Positions 23,518-35,346 of a stretch of 64,000 nucleotides of DNA are shown piece by piece (position 1 is the stretch's first letter; each line of letters opens with the position of its first letter). A program made the position numbers and the translations under genes. The stretch spans positions 1,056,175-1,120,174 of the forward strand of contig CM035352.1 of NCBI GenBank assembly GCA_020137815.1, in the 5' to 3' direction. The DNA is from Hormiphora californensis (Eukaryota > Ctenophora > Tentaculata > Cydippida > Pleurobrachiidae). The notes below the pieces were generated by a model. It did no database searches. It saw nothing but the letters and a program-made list of their open reading frames with translations, and was not told where the DNA came from.

Positions 23518-25167
23518 TCATTTCCCAAGAAGAGGACCCACCTCGCCACACTTCCTGCCCAACTGTTCCTCCCTAAACTGATTAAGTGGTGCCATTAAGA
23601 TAAACACGGGGGTGATCACCCCAACAAGGGCCGCTGCTGTAATGTCTATGACGTGATGGAAGTGGTCCTGAAGTCGTGTTAGGGCTACCCAGGTTGCTGC
23701 GGAGAGGAGGAGACATTGTACCAGGAACCGGAGTGAGAATAACCTGGCAGGAGAGAGAGGGGTTAGAGATTTGACTACTGGAGCCAGTAAGAACAAGTGA
23801 GGAATATGGAGGCTCGGGCAGATGACTCATCTGATGAGGCATGAATAACAGTAGGCATATTTAGGCAAGAAGATATTTTTGATTCACAACTCTCGAGGCC
23901 TAAACCCTAGTCCTAAACCTAAAGTTTCGGGGTTGTTTCCTAGATTATTAATTTTTACCTCTGTTTATTGGATAGGTCGGTGTAGTGTAACAGTAAACAG
24001 CAAACAGTCGCAGCATAGAAGGCAGTAAGGGTATGTCCACTGTAGAAACTCATACAGAAATACTCGAAGTTCTGGTTCTGGCAGACCTCTGTGGTTAGCA
24101 GAGCGTGTGGATCGCCCCGTGTAATATCCTCTACCATGGTCATGTTGGGCTGGCACATATAGCCAAGAAACAGGGTCTGAGCTCCCCGGCATTGTGCTTT
24201 ACGAACCCCAGGAAGACTAGGTTCATGAGGTAGCCTAGCTAGGATGTAGTAGCCCACATAGAGGAGCCTGAATATCTTGATGTCAAACTAGATACCAGAT
24301 CCTGTCTCCGAAGTTTATCATGACCTGTTGTAGAGAGAAAACGGCTTGGAAATGGAGGTGGGTAGATTAAAGGTAATTAGTGGAGATTTAGGAGTGGATT
24401 TTTTAGGTGAGAATTAGATCATAATTATCGGAGAATTATACCTGGTTGACAGGTGCAGGTCGGAGCATTGCAAATGCCACCAAACACACAAGGGTTAGGA
24501 ATCCAAAAACCATTAGCTCTTTAGTGTGTTTTACTTGCTGTTTAGCGTACGGCCACTGTGGGGAGATATGTTTAGTAAGGGGAGTGGGAGCCGGGAGAGG
24601 AGAAGGGAAATGGTTTACTGCTAAGGCACGGGTTGTCTAGTTTGTACGGTCGATCCTCCTTCAATTATTTTGAAGAAAGCTAGTCAGAAAAGGACACGAA
24701 TCACAAATTGCGATTCACAAGTTAAATCTACCTAGATCAATCTACCTACCTAGCACAAATCACAAAAGATCTACCTACCTAGATCAACCTACCTACCTAC
24801 CTACAAATCACAAAAGATCTACCTACCTAGATCAACCTACCTACCCATCACAAATCACAAAAGATCTACCTACCTAGATCAACCTACCTACCCATCACAA
24901 ATCACAAAAGATCTACTTACCGATACAAATACAAAAAGTGTTTTAACTTACCGATATGTATGGATCATCTATCCGAAACTCTGAGCAGTGAGTGTCCATG
25001 TGAACATAACCCTTTATTGACAGAGGTACAAACACGGCAGTACCGATAATGAAAATCGTAGTGAGGAGGAAGAAACATGGGCTGAGTTGGATTTCTCGGC
25101 GTTCAAACATCTCTCGATCAGGCTGGTCCTCTGGGGCGTCGGTAGAGGGGATCTGATAGTTGTGCAT
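23518..25167 (-). CDS. Lipid phosphate phosphatase (PAP2/PLPP) family membrane protein
   Basis: Five exons, complement(join(23518..23743, 23959..24267, 24296..24324, 24442..24555, 24952..25167)), give 297 residues, the usual length for the family. The start is the ATG at 25167. Hydrophobic segments occur in every large exon, as expected for six membrane spans. Family members remove phosphate from lysophosphatidate, phosphatidate or related lipids at the outer face. Motif C2 is intact (SFYSGHT), with the catalytic histidine. C3 reads TRLQDHFHHVID, keeping the D..HH..D core with Thr for Ser. Motif C1, usually K......RP before C2, is not recognisable; the aligned place reads VGYYILARLPHEP. Cysteines between C1 and C2 resemble the luminal loop. 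Activity may therefore be altered; a PLPPR-type inactive relative is possible. The last exon ends in a short hydrophilic tail. Confidence 0.85.
24705..24915. repeat. Minisatellite of about 50 bp, 4 copies, in PLPP-like intron 1
   Basis: Units contain atcacaaaagatctacctac and agatcaacctacctacc. The edge nearest the exon reads cttaccgata, which is the same as the true donor at 24947-24956, so the 5' splice site has been copied into the intron. Confidence 0.85.
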
Positions 25168-25348
25168 GGTGTGAGGAGGAGGGGCAGCAATATCAATATT
25201 AGGAAAATGTAGTGCGGGTGTAAAGCAATGTTTATTGTTTCCCTAAACCACAAGCAACCCCTCAAGACTCCCCCTGAGCAATATTTTAATTATCTGATCT
25301 ATAGTTCTTACTTTGTAGGGGCCTAGCAGCGGCCGCTGCGAGGACTAT

Positions 25349-25371
25349 CTGTCAGGCCAATGCTCTGACAG
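25349..25371. mobile_element. 23-bp palindromic remnant of the CTGTCAG MITE family
   Basis: Reads CTGTCAGGCCAATGCTCT then GACAG; both ends match the element at 34917-35014. Weak related copies follow at about 25758 and 25830. Confidence 0.6.
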
Positions 25372-26230
25372 AGAGATATTGTATCCTGCTAAGTGCTAAG
25401 ATTGTTCTTACCTTATATGAGTTACAACTAAGTCGAAGGGCAGGTGGTTTAGCAAAAGTGGTGGATTCTGAGATATCAGCGAAGAGTATCATAAACAAGA
25501 GATACGGAGTTGTGAACTCTGGACCATTTGAGTGTCCTGATATGGGCCGCCACACCGTGGAGAAATTTGACTCTGAGTAGAGGGAGTGTCGGGAAAGAGA
25601 GGGAGAGAGGGAGATAGAGGGAGAGAGAGTGAGAGAGATATAGAGAGGGAGAGAGAGATGGAGAGTGACACTATAGTTCTCAAACAAGCATCATGTAGCA
25701 AGCTGGGAGGGTCGGGTTAAGTTTCATGGGATAATACAGGATTTAGAACGAGCCTCAGTTAGGCCCATGCTCGGACCACGGTTCTCGAGAGCTCCTTATT
25801 AATTGAAAGAAATTAGAATAGGGTGAGGCCAATGCTCTGGAAGAGCCTGGGCCAATTTTTATGTTCTAACCCTCCTTTACAATATTTGGGGCGCGGTGAT
25901 GAGAGTGGATCAAGAAAGGCAACCTTAGCCTAGTCTTTTATCTAGACGAGTGTCTTTCTGACCAGTTTTGTACTGTCTCACGAAACAACCACGGATCATA
26001 ACTACAAAACTATCGATCTGATTTATACCATTTTGGTTCACAAAATTCAAAAGACGGGTTTTGCCAAGGTGGTAAGGATATGTGAAAGTATCATTACAAA
26101 ACAATTCTGTCAATTCTGACACAGCATGAGCACAAAACAAAGTCTTTGTCGCTCGACGAATGATCTAGATCTCGGATTCAACTGAAAATCTCTCAGAAAC
26201 ACAACACATGTTTATTGAAAAAATATTCTC

Positions 26231-27174
26231 TCAGTCCTCATTCCTGTACGTTGTCCGTAGTGATCGTTCCTTAGCAACCATCAGGTCATATAACTCCTCC
26301 ATTACGTCACTAACATCATCCTCCTCATAACGTGACGTCACCAGTGTAACATTATGTAACGGGTGTAGGGAGCGAGTTGTGCAGAACGGGAAGGTTGTTC
26401 CATATCACACTGAGGGAGGAGGGGGAGGATTAGAGCTTGAAAAGGGGCTAGAGTTTGGAAAAATACAGGGGCTAGAGTTTGAAAAGATACAGGGGCTAGA
26501 GTTTGGAAAGATGTAGGGGCTAGAGTATGGGAAGGGGGCTAGATTTTGGAATGGGGCTAGAGTTTGGAAAGATACAGGGGCTAGAGTTTGGAAAAATACA
26601 GGGGCTAGAGTTTGAAAAGATACAGGGGCTAGAGTTTGGAAAGATGTAGGGGCTAGAGTTTGGAAAAATACAGGGGCTAGAGTTTGAAAAGATACAGGGG
26701 CTAGAGTTTGGAAAGGGAGTTAAAGTTTGGATAGCTGGAAAAGTTATTTATTATTTCTCTTACTTTGTTCTCGAGGAGGGGCTAATATCAGAAAGCATCC
26801 TGAGAGTTTCTTCCACGTGTGCTTCATTCACTGCTGCAGATCTGGTTGATCTGTGTCTCTTTTTAGGGTAGTGTTGGGGCTGCTCTTCCGTCTGGACGTC
26901 AACTGGGCATGGTCTTTTGAATCTGGAGAGAGCGTGTGTTAGTGTTAAAAAAGGATTGAAATGAGTTTGGAAGTATGAATATTGAATATACCCCAGCCTT
27001 CGGATTTGATTTTAATTTGCTTGAAATTAATCGTATTGTCAAATAAAGTTACCTTGAGTTTTCTACAGGGGAGGGTACTGCAGTCTGCAGACAATGATGT
27101 GTCGATCGGGAGTAGGGACAGAATCGGACAACCTTCTTGTGGAGCTGCATGGTACCAGAAGCAGATTTAACCAT
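26231..27174 (-). CDS. Unrecognised basic protein, three exons, frame uncertain at the 3' end
   Basis: Exons are complement(join(26231..26409, 26764..26922, 27053..27174)). The ATG at 27174 has good context and both introns are GT-AG with matching phase. The first two exons encode a basic protein with HKKVVRFCPYSRS and a KKRHRSTRS stretch that could be a nuclear signal, then a helix-like EETLRMLSDI. In strict phase the last exon stops at 26352 after VIWNNLPVLHNS. One base shift near 26386 gives a longer, more protein-like end, with NVTLVTSRYEEDDVSDV and a charged helix, to a TGA at 26231. I think the longer form is right and one base is wrong in the consensus. I do not recognise the family. 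Confidence 0.55.
26430..26720. repeat. Minisatellite, about 11 copies of a 24-26 bp unit
   Basis: Units read tacaggggctagagtttgga plus a few variable bases. The array fills the second intron of the 26231-27174 gene. Confidence 0.9.
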
Positions 27175-27302
27175 AGTTTTTTACGCTAAAACAAGATAAA
27201 GATTAGTTATCAATGTAGTGTCAAAGATGCAGTGATGGTCTCGTGAGGGACCAGAAAACGAGAAGGGCTGAGAAACATCTACATGAGAATTGAGAGAGGG
27301 AG

Positions 27303-27305
<3 letters not shown>

Positions 27306-27392
<87 letters not shown>
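27306..27392. repeat. (GA)n microsatellite
   Basis: Near-perfect GA repeat 130 bases upstream of the start codon of the 26231-27174 minus-strand gene, so in its promoter or 5' UTR region. Confidence 0.95.
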
Positions 27393-27491
27393 GCATACTA
27401 GAGAGACGAAGTGAAGGATAGTCGAGTAGCAGGCAGGTGAGAACAAGCGGCTTTAGCACGCCTGTACTAACAAGTGTAACATGGCATAGCA

Positions 27492-27630
27492 GTGTCCTAG
27501 TACATGTGTCTACTAGATCTACAGCAGCTAGTATAACATGTGTCTACTAGATCTACAGCAGCGAGTACATGTGTCTACTAGATCTACAGCAGCGAGTACA
27601 TGTGTCTACTAGATCTACAGCAGCTAGTGT
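27492..27630. repeat. 31-bp minisatellite, about 4 copies
   Basis: Unit: tgtgtctactagatctacag followed by cagcgagtaca, repeated head to tail. Confidence 0.9.
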
Positions 27631-27839
27631 CTCGGTACAGCAGGTAGTATACAAAACTTGGCAGTTCGACTAGAGGGGAAGTGGGGGAGTGGAGCCACTG
27701 GTCTGCATATCTGGTGGCTGATTAGATGTGTGAGTGAGGTCGATTCTGCAGTTGTTTAGTGATTAGGGGCGGAAAACGAGGGAGTGGGCCACTACAATAA
27801 AAGTGGGGCGGATAGAAAAATTATATCCAATTTAAACCC

Positions 27840-27880
27840 ACACCTAACTGACCACACAGTGTGTGGGGTCAGTTAGGTGT
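27840..27880. other. Perfect 14-bp stem hairpin
   Basis: acacctaactgacc (27840-27853) pairs exactly with ggtcagttaggtgt (27867-27880) around a CA-rich loop that is itself partly palindromic. It could be a MITE remnant or a cruciform-forming site. Confidence 0.7.
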
Positions 27881-28039
27881 GCCCAGTGCCCACACCCAGG
27901 CAGTAATTAGTTAACGGGATGTGCAGCTGTACGCTGCTCGAGAAAAGCTTTGTATCACACACAAGCTGCAAGATATCTCGTTTCCTTTTCTTCTCCTTTT
28001 CTTCTATTATTTTTAATTTAAACCCCTCTAGTTTTTTTA

Positions 28040-29763
28040 TATCCCCTTTACCCCCCTTTTTTCCAAAAAAAGTGGCGTAGAAATAATCCCAAAAAAACCC
28101 CCTTTCCCCGAACACGTGTTGGGGGGGGAGGAAAAGGGGAGAAGAAGGGAGGAGGAGGGAGAAAAAAAAAAGGAGAAGGGGGTTCCCCCTTTTTTTTTTT
28201 CCAAAATAAAACCTGACTCTCTCTCCTAATGGACACCCCTTTCGTCCCAGTTGGCAAAATGCCCCCCTCCTAAAACCCTCCCCCCCCCGTGCCGATTGAT
28301 GGAAAGAAAGGGGCGGGGAAGGGGGGGCCCCTTGGGGGGGGAAAAAAAAACGGGGGGGGTATGGGCAATTTTTTTGATTCTAAATTTTAAACCCCCGATT
28401 TTTAAAGGAGGGGGTGGGGGTTTTTTTTAGGCCTTTTAAAGCGGCCCAAAAAAAAAAAAAAATTTTTCAAACAATTGTTTTTGTTTTCATTTCCCTTTAA
28501 AATTTTGGGAAAAACAACCCAAAAATTTTCTTAATAACCCCCCCATAAGGGAGGGGCCCCGGGCTTCCCCCGGTTTATGCGGTTCTCGTTTTTAAACTTA
28601 CGGTTTTTTCCCCTTTGGGAAAACAAGGGAAAGCCTTTGGGTTTACTTTTTTGAAATTTTAGGCGGTAGGGGAAAAACGGGGGCCCCGGGAAAGGGAAGA
28701 ATAGAGGGGAAAAGACTCGAAAAGGGGAAGAATTAAAAGGGAAAGAGAGAGGGGGAAGGGGAAGGAAGGGCTCTTTTTGGGTTATTTTTCCCCCCTTTTT
28801 CTTTTTTACTCTGGGTTAGGAAAACCCGGGGGGTAAAAGGGGGGGTTTGATTTCTTTATAGTGTATGATCCCCGCCCACTTTCACTTTTTTTAAAACCTC
28901 TCACTTCAGTCACTACAAAGGAAAAAAAAACAACGTGTCAGAATGAGTAAAAACTAGGGTCCAAATAATTTTCGCCATTCTCAATTTCACCAGGCTCATT
29001 CCCTCTCTCATTCTTTTTTTCCTTATTATGGGCCCTCTCTCTATCTCAGCTTTATGATGTCAATTAATTTAGTGCATAGTTAGCACCACAGTGCCTAGGA
29101 CGCACATCTCTCTGTTTATAATATTTATCTCTCTCTCTATCTTCTTCTCTTCCTCTATCTCTCTTTCTTCTTCCTCCTTTCCCCTTCCCCCCTCCTTTAT
29201 CAGGGCGTGGAAATTTCAAAAAGGGATTTTAAGAGCGAAGAAAGGAAAAAGGGGTTTTTAATTTTTTTAAAAGCAAAAAAAACCCCAGGGGAAAAAAAGA
29301 AAGGTTTTTTTTCCCCCCCTGAAGGAAAAAAGGGGGGAAGAAAAAGGGGGGGGGGGAGATAAAAGAGTTTAAAAAAAAGGGTTGCTTTTTTAAAAATAAA
29401 AGTTTTTTAAAAAAAACAAGCGAAAAATTGGGGGGACAAAAACAAAAACAAACACAAACAAAAAAAAAAAAAACCAAAAAAAAAAAAACCCCCAAAAAAA
29501 AAAAACAAAAAAAAAAAACCCAGGAAAAACACAAAAACAAAAAAAAAAAACAAATTTTTTTTTTTTTGTTTTGTGGGGGGGTTTTTTTTTTTTTGGGGGG
29601 TTTTTTTTTTTTTTTGGGGGAAATTTTTGGGGGGGTTTTAGTGTGTTGTTTTTTGGGTTTTTTTTTTTGTAATGTTTGGTTTTTTTTTTTCCCCCGGGGG
29701 TTTTTTTTTTTTTTTTTGGGGTTTTTTTTTTTTTTGTTTTGGGGTTTTTTTTTCCCCCCCCAA

Positions 29764-29799
<36 letters not shown>

Positions 29800-29970
29800 T
29801 TTTTTTTTTTTTTTTTTGGGGGTAAAATTTTTTCCCCTTCCCTTTTTAAAATTTTTGGGGGGGGGAAAGGGGGGGGTTTTTTTTTTAAAAAAAGGGGGGG
29901 GGTGTTTTTTCTTTTTTTTTGTTTTTTTTTTTTTTTTTTAAAAAAAAGGGGGGGGGGGGAAAATTAAAAA
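28040..29970. other. Homopolymer-dominated sequence, probably failed consensus
   Basis: Long runs of a single base (many over 10) alternate with fragments of (GA)n and (CT)n, worst at 29230-29960. Real DNA of this kind is rare; noisy reads over a GA/CT-rich locus would produce it. No feature should be called here. Confidence 0.75.
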
Positions 29971-30810
29971 GAAGGTTCGCTTTTAAAGACTAAGTTAGCT
30001 TAACAAAGGATCAATAGAGCGAATAATGGAGGGATCGAGAGAGAGTGCTGGGACTAATAGATCGAGAGAGATTGCTGGGACTAAGAGGTGGGCGAAAGAC
30101 AAAAGGAGAATGCACCTGTGAGAGGGATCATTTACAGCTGCAGCACACAATAACATGGAGCGAGAAATGAGAATTTAGTAGGACGTCGCGTGTGGGAGAG
30201 AGGGGGGATGGCTGAGTGAGAGAGACTTGAGAGAGGGGGGATGGCTGAGTGAGAGAGACTTGAGAGGTGGATGGCTGTGAGTGATAACGAGTCTCCTATT
30301 ACACGAATATCTGAACTACCAAGCGGGGCTGGCTGGCTAGCAGAGAGCGACCCCCTCACCGCACTTTATCTAGGGGAAATCCGAAATGAGAAGCAAGATT
30401 GAGAGAGAAGAGGAGGAAGCCGCACAACAATTTACACTCAGATAGTGATCAATATAATAGCTGGGGTTTGAAACTACAAACAATAGATCCCACGGGGAGC
30501 TGACAAATTTGATGTCAATTTGTCGCTTCCAAGCTGTCCCAGGCGTGGGGTGGGGTGTGAAACAAGAAGTAGAAGAAGTCTGGTTGTTGCCGACCACTCC
30601 CCCGACCCCTAGACCACCTAACTAGATTGGTTACAATTGACGAAACAACGGCTGCGGCGAGACACGAAAGGAGTTGCTAAATGCTGTCGGAGCTAAATTG
30701 CTAAATCCTAACGTGTTACAAAATAGAAATCGTATAGGTGGAAGATGGGGAGAAGTAGCAAGGAGTGTCGGACATTAACCACTATTAGGAAGGAATCAAT
30801 ATAGAGTTGA

Positions 30811-30831
30811 AGTTAGAGAGAGAGAGAGAGG

Positions 30832-30890
<59 letters not shown>

Positions 30891-30931
30891 GGAGAAAGAG
30901 AGAGAGAGAGAGAGAGAGGGAGAAAGAGAGA
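30811..30931. repeat. Interrupted (GA)n microsatellite
   Basis: About 120 bases of GA repeats with occasional T or extra G. Confidence 0.9.
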
Positions 30932-31824
30932 GATCAAAGAATGATGCAGAGATCAGAGAGGTAGATGGGACAGGAAATTGGCCAGGATCAGAGCGGTTAC
31001 TGTCAGTAGATGGTTGAACGCGATAATGATGATCGATTAGCGATCAATGAATTGGGTGGAGCAGCCCACCCGTCTCTCACTCTCTCCGGTCTCTCTCCCT
31101 CTCTCCTCTCTCTCTCTTACCACCACCACGATGGTGGGGAGGAAGGGTGTCTCGAGGGTGTGGATCAGAGAGAGAGAGAGATAGTCGGATAATGAGGGAG
31201 AGAGGGGGAGAGAGAAAAGATAGCATTCTAGCTGTGACTCCACTGTGGCTGCGGCATGCAGGAGCTGCATGCGAGCTAGAGAAAGCTATATTCTTAGCGA
31301 CCTCTCACCACATTGCTAATTTAGAAACACAGGTAAGAATGGGATATGGATCAGGAACGGTGGGTGAAGTGAGAAAGATAGCGAGATAGAAAAAGAAATA
31401 AAGAAAGAGAGAAAGAAAGAGAGAGAGAGATGGAACGAGGGAGAGAATGAAGGAATATCTGCAAAGCTAAAGAAGAACTCTTGCGGTAAGCTATTATAAT
31501 ACAACCACAAACTGATTTATAAAGTGATGCATGTTTAAATAGCAGCATATAACATCACCAACCGAACGCGTCTCTCTCAGAATAGACTCAGAAAGAGTAT
31601 GTGTGGGAGAGAGAACTACTAAAAATGGAAGGGTATCAGTTCGGAAGGGGGATAGTTCAGGATAGAGTGATCAGGGTGAATAAGAAAGAGGGCTCACCCC
31701 TCTCATTACACAATCACATGGAAATACGGGGGCCGGGACACTGTGAGTGGTGTAGGATCACACTTAGTAATATAGTGAGAGAGAGTGAGAGAGAGAGGAA
31801 GTGTTCTCTCTCTCCCTCTCCTTT

Positions 31825-31828
<4 letters not shown>

Positions 31829-31901
<73 letters not shown>
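31829..31901. repeat. (CT)n microsatellite
   Basis: Over 30 uninterrupted CT units. The flanking open frames are artefacts of the repeat. Confidence 0.95.
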
Positions 31902-31903
<2 letters not shown>

Positions 31904-32422
31904 GTATGAACAATACAACAACTCTCTCCCTCTCTCATGAGGGAAGAGAAAATAGCTGCACAAGAAGCGTTCAAATTGGGCCTCAGGGTTGCCTTGCATG
32001 ACTCTACTAGCAAGGTGATTGGGGTTAAATTAGAAGGCAGGTGTTTGGTAAATTCCACCCCCCTCTCTCTCTCTCTCTCTCTCCTGAAGAATTATGGAGA
32101 TCTCTATTGACCCTTTAAATCAGTGCAGGGGACAATGCAATTAATTCTCCTGTCCCCAACTTATTAACTAATCCGACTAATTCGGCAGCTGTCCTTGTTA
32201 TGGTAACGATGCCGTCCAAAGAAACGATGGAATTCTATGGGGAGAGATGCTGTAAGAATGGGGGGAGGTAGGGAGGTGCTGTGAGAATTCAATAGGGGCT
32301 AGGGAGAGGGAGAAGAGAGATTTGTAATGAAATTCAAACAGGAACAGTGTGGTGGATACACAATTGCGAGGGGATGCAGTTAGTTATTCATGAGTTGCGC
32401 ATTAATTGATTCAGTGGGGAGG

Positions 32423-32455
<33 letters not shown>

Positions 32456-33938
32456 TCTGTGAAGGAGGAAAAGGGTTTAGAGAGAGCGAGAGAGCGAGAG
32501 AGAGAGAAGGACGAGAGAGAAAGGGGAGAATGGCCCTGCTTTTTACCTGTTCATCTAACAGGGGCTCGGGACAGACAGAGAAGAAAAGGAAATCTGAATA
32601 AAAATGAGATGGAGAGACAGTCTCGAGACGGTCTTGAGGAGGTTGGAGAGCGATAGAAGAGACATCGTAATGACCAAAAAGAAAAACTATTTAGAGGTTG
32701 AATTATCATATATTTACCGTAAATAATCTTAATAAGAAAACTTAGTTTGGGTGTTCACTGTTTAAAAATGTCGTTGTCCCCCAAATGATCCCTGAAAACA
32801 ACAAACAAACCGGACTCGAAAAAGTTCCCCAAACGGGATGAATCACTTTTCTCGTCCCCCTCTTCTTTCTCTCTCTCTCCTTTTTCCTCCTTTTCCTCCC
32901 TTCTTTTTTTTTTCTTTCCTTTTTCCTTCCCTCTTCCCCGGTTCCCCAAAAAAAAGGGGGTTTGAGAAAAGAAACTTTGGAAAGGGGGGGAGTTTTTTTG
33001 GAAGGGGAAAGGAGGGGAAAGGTAAAATAGGGGGGAGAAAATTTGAGAGATGCTTAGAGATAAAAAAGAGGAATGAGGACAGGGAGTGAGGGCATGGGGG
33101 TTTTTATAAACAGTAGGGCGTGAGATGTTTTTGTTCACCCGGGGTAGGCTCAAACCCCCCTTGAAAAAGGGGCAAAAAACCATCCATCGCCACTGGGGGC
33201 AGGGAAAAAGGGAAGGGGGGGGGGGGTGGGGTTTTTGGGGGGGGTTTTTGGTGGGGGGAAGGGTGGGGGGGCGGTGGGCGGGCCGGTTTTCTTTGGGGGG
33301 CTTTTAACAAAACAAGACTTCACAAATTTCTAGGGAAACCCCTTTTAAACCGGGGGCCGGAATAAAATGTCTAAAAAAACAAAGAGCTGAAGAATTATCA
33401 AACCCATCAAAATTTAAATTTTGGTAACAACTAAGGTTTTTGGGTGGAAAAAAAGTTAATGAAACGACCCAAAAATTACGTAAAGGACAAGACCAAAGGT
33501 GCTAAAAATTCGGATAAAGTTATGTTTTTTACAGCGTTGAGGGGCCCATTAGCATCTCAATTTCTATTTCCCCCTCCTCTTCTCTCTCTCCTCTCCTCTC
33601 TTTTTCCTCTCTCTCTCTCCCCCCCCCCTCCCCCTACACCAACAACGAATTCTTATTTTTTAATAATTTATCAGCTTATGACGACTCTAGTTAAGAAACG
33701 GGAGGGGTGTCTATTATGGGACTATCGTACATGGCTTCCAAAGACAAAAGAGGAAATCAAGCAGGAGAACTAAAAGGGGATCCTGCAGCAGGGAGAGTGA
33801 CTAGGCGCCAACGAGGCTCCCGGTCCCAAAGTTGATGGAGGGCTATCAAAAACTAAACTACGGGGGAACTAGCTTGCTATTCTCGCATCCCGCTGCTAAC
33901 AGCTATATTTCGCACATCATAGGGAAGGAGTGAGAGAG

Positions 33939-33971
<33 letters not shown>

Positions 33972-34303
33972 AGCAACAACAAAAGCTGTCCAAGCAAGCG
34001 GCGGGCCCCAACCCGACGCCAGCAAGTTACTTGTCATCGACCTGTGAATTAGCTAGAGACATGTCCCTCCCTCTCCCTCGCTATCTGTACTCCTTTGTCC
34101 CTCGACTACCCTCAACCTTCACCACTCTCTCTCTCCTCTTTTCCTCCTTCTCTTTTTTTTCCCCCCTCTTTCCCCCCCCTCCTCTCCCTTCCCTTTTTTT
34201 TGCTCTTACTCCTCACTTTTTCCCCTTCTTTCCCCTTACTCTCTCCCCCTCCTTCTCTAAAATTTGGAGCATTTTGTACAATGGAAAAGGGGGCCCGGGG
34301 TTT

Positions 34304-34332
34304 TATCACGTGACTTTCAATTGTCACGTGAC
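34304..34332. promoter_or_regulatory. Paired CACGTG E-box palindromes
   Basis: TCACGTGAC and GTCACGTGA lie eight bases apart in inverted orientation. E-boxes bind bHLH factors in animals, but no gene start is nearby, so function is uncertain. Confidence 0.3.
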
Positions 34333-34709
34333 ACCCCTTGATTACCGACGAGGGGGTTTTTAGCACCAATTTTGTAAAAGCTCGAGAGTCTTTAGGTTTG
34401 GGTCCACTAAATGCGGGAGAGAGAGGGGGGAGGAAGGAGAGAGAGGAGAGGGAGATGGGAGGAGAGATTTAATGACGGAGAGATAGCTGATTACAAAGAT
34501 TGGAGCGGAGTAGTCAGTGGTGTGTGATCAGCAAATGGATGTCAAAAAGTTTCGTGGAGGTGGGGTGCATTTCAAGCGCTTAAAAAGGCTTGCAAGGGTG
34601 CTATATTGGCACATCTGATCCAAACGGAGAGAGAAGATGGAGGAGAGTGATGTACGGAGGAAGAGAGAGAGGAGAGAGAAGAGAAGAGACGAGAGAGAGA
34701 TGGAGAGAG

Positions 34710-34819
<110 letters not shown>

Positions 34820-34916
34820 TGGAGAGATATGGAGAGAGAGAAAGGACTAGCATTTGAAGAAGCTCCATCTCTATCTCTCTACCTCTGCTTCACCACTCAC
34901 TATTTCCATATTTCTC

Positions 34917-35014
34917 CTGTCAGGCCAATGCTCTGACCACAGTTCTCGCGCGCTCCGCGTGCAGAACGGGAAATTTGAGAGAAACGAGAATGGGTCAGGC
35001 CAAAGCTCTGACAG
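34917..35014. mobile_element. 98-bp hAT-like MITE, perfect 8-bp target duplication
   Basis: Starts CTGTCAGGCCAATGCTCTGA and ends with ggccaaagctctgacag. Both flanks are tatttctc (34909-34916 and 35015-35022). Each end is itself a near-palindrome. Relatives occur at 8986-9055, 19947, 25349-25371 and 39320-39440. Confidence 0.85.
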
Positions 35015-35346
35015 TATTTCTCCTAATTTCTCAAAAGTTTCCAAACGAGTGTGCCCGTAAATTTCCAAGAATTATCGAGAGAGAGGGAGCTGGAGTCAAA
35101 GGGGAGCAAAGCCGCGGCCCAAAGCAGGAAACGTAACGTGATGTGTATTTTAAAAGTACTTTTGGCACCCGACCCTTTTGTAAGAACCCGGCACTGAAAC
35201 TTTATTATGGGCTATCATAATACTAATGGGCACTATTATGTAAAGCAACAACTTATATTATGTAAAATCACAAACAATTCGGTTTAGAAATCAATATTTA
35301 TTTTACACAAATTAGCAACCAAATATAAACAACTCAATTATTGTCC

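Noticed and set aside
27301-27459. Large dinucleotide arrays as CRISPR-like or other structured repeats
   Set aside because: Simple microsatellites without spacers; CRISPR is not expected in an animal nuclear genome.
29229-29941. Phe/Gly/Lys-rich open frames
   Set aside because: Homopolymer sequence of doubtful quality; not protein-like.
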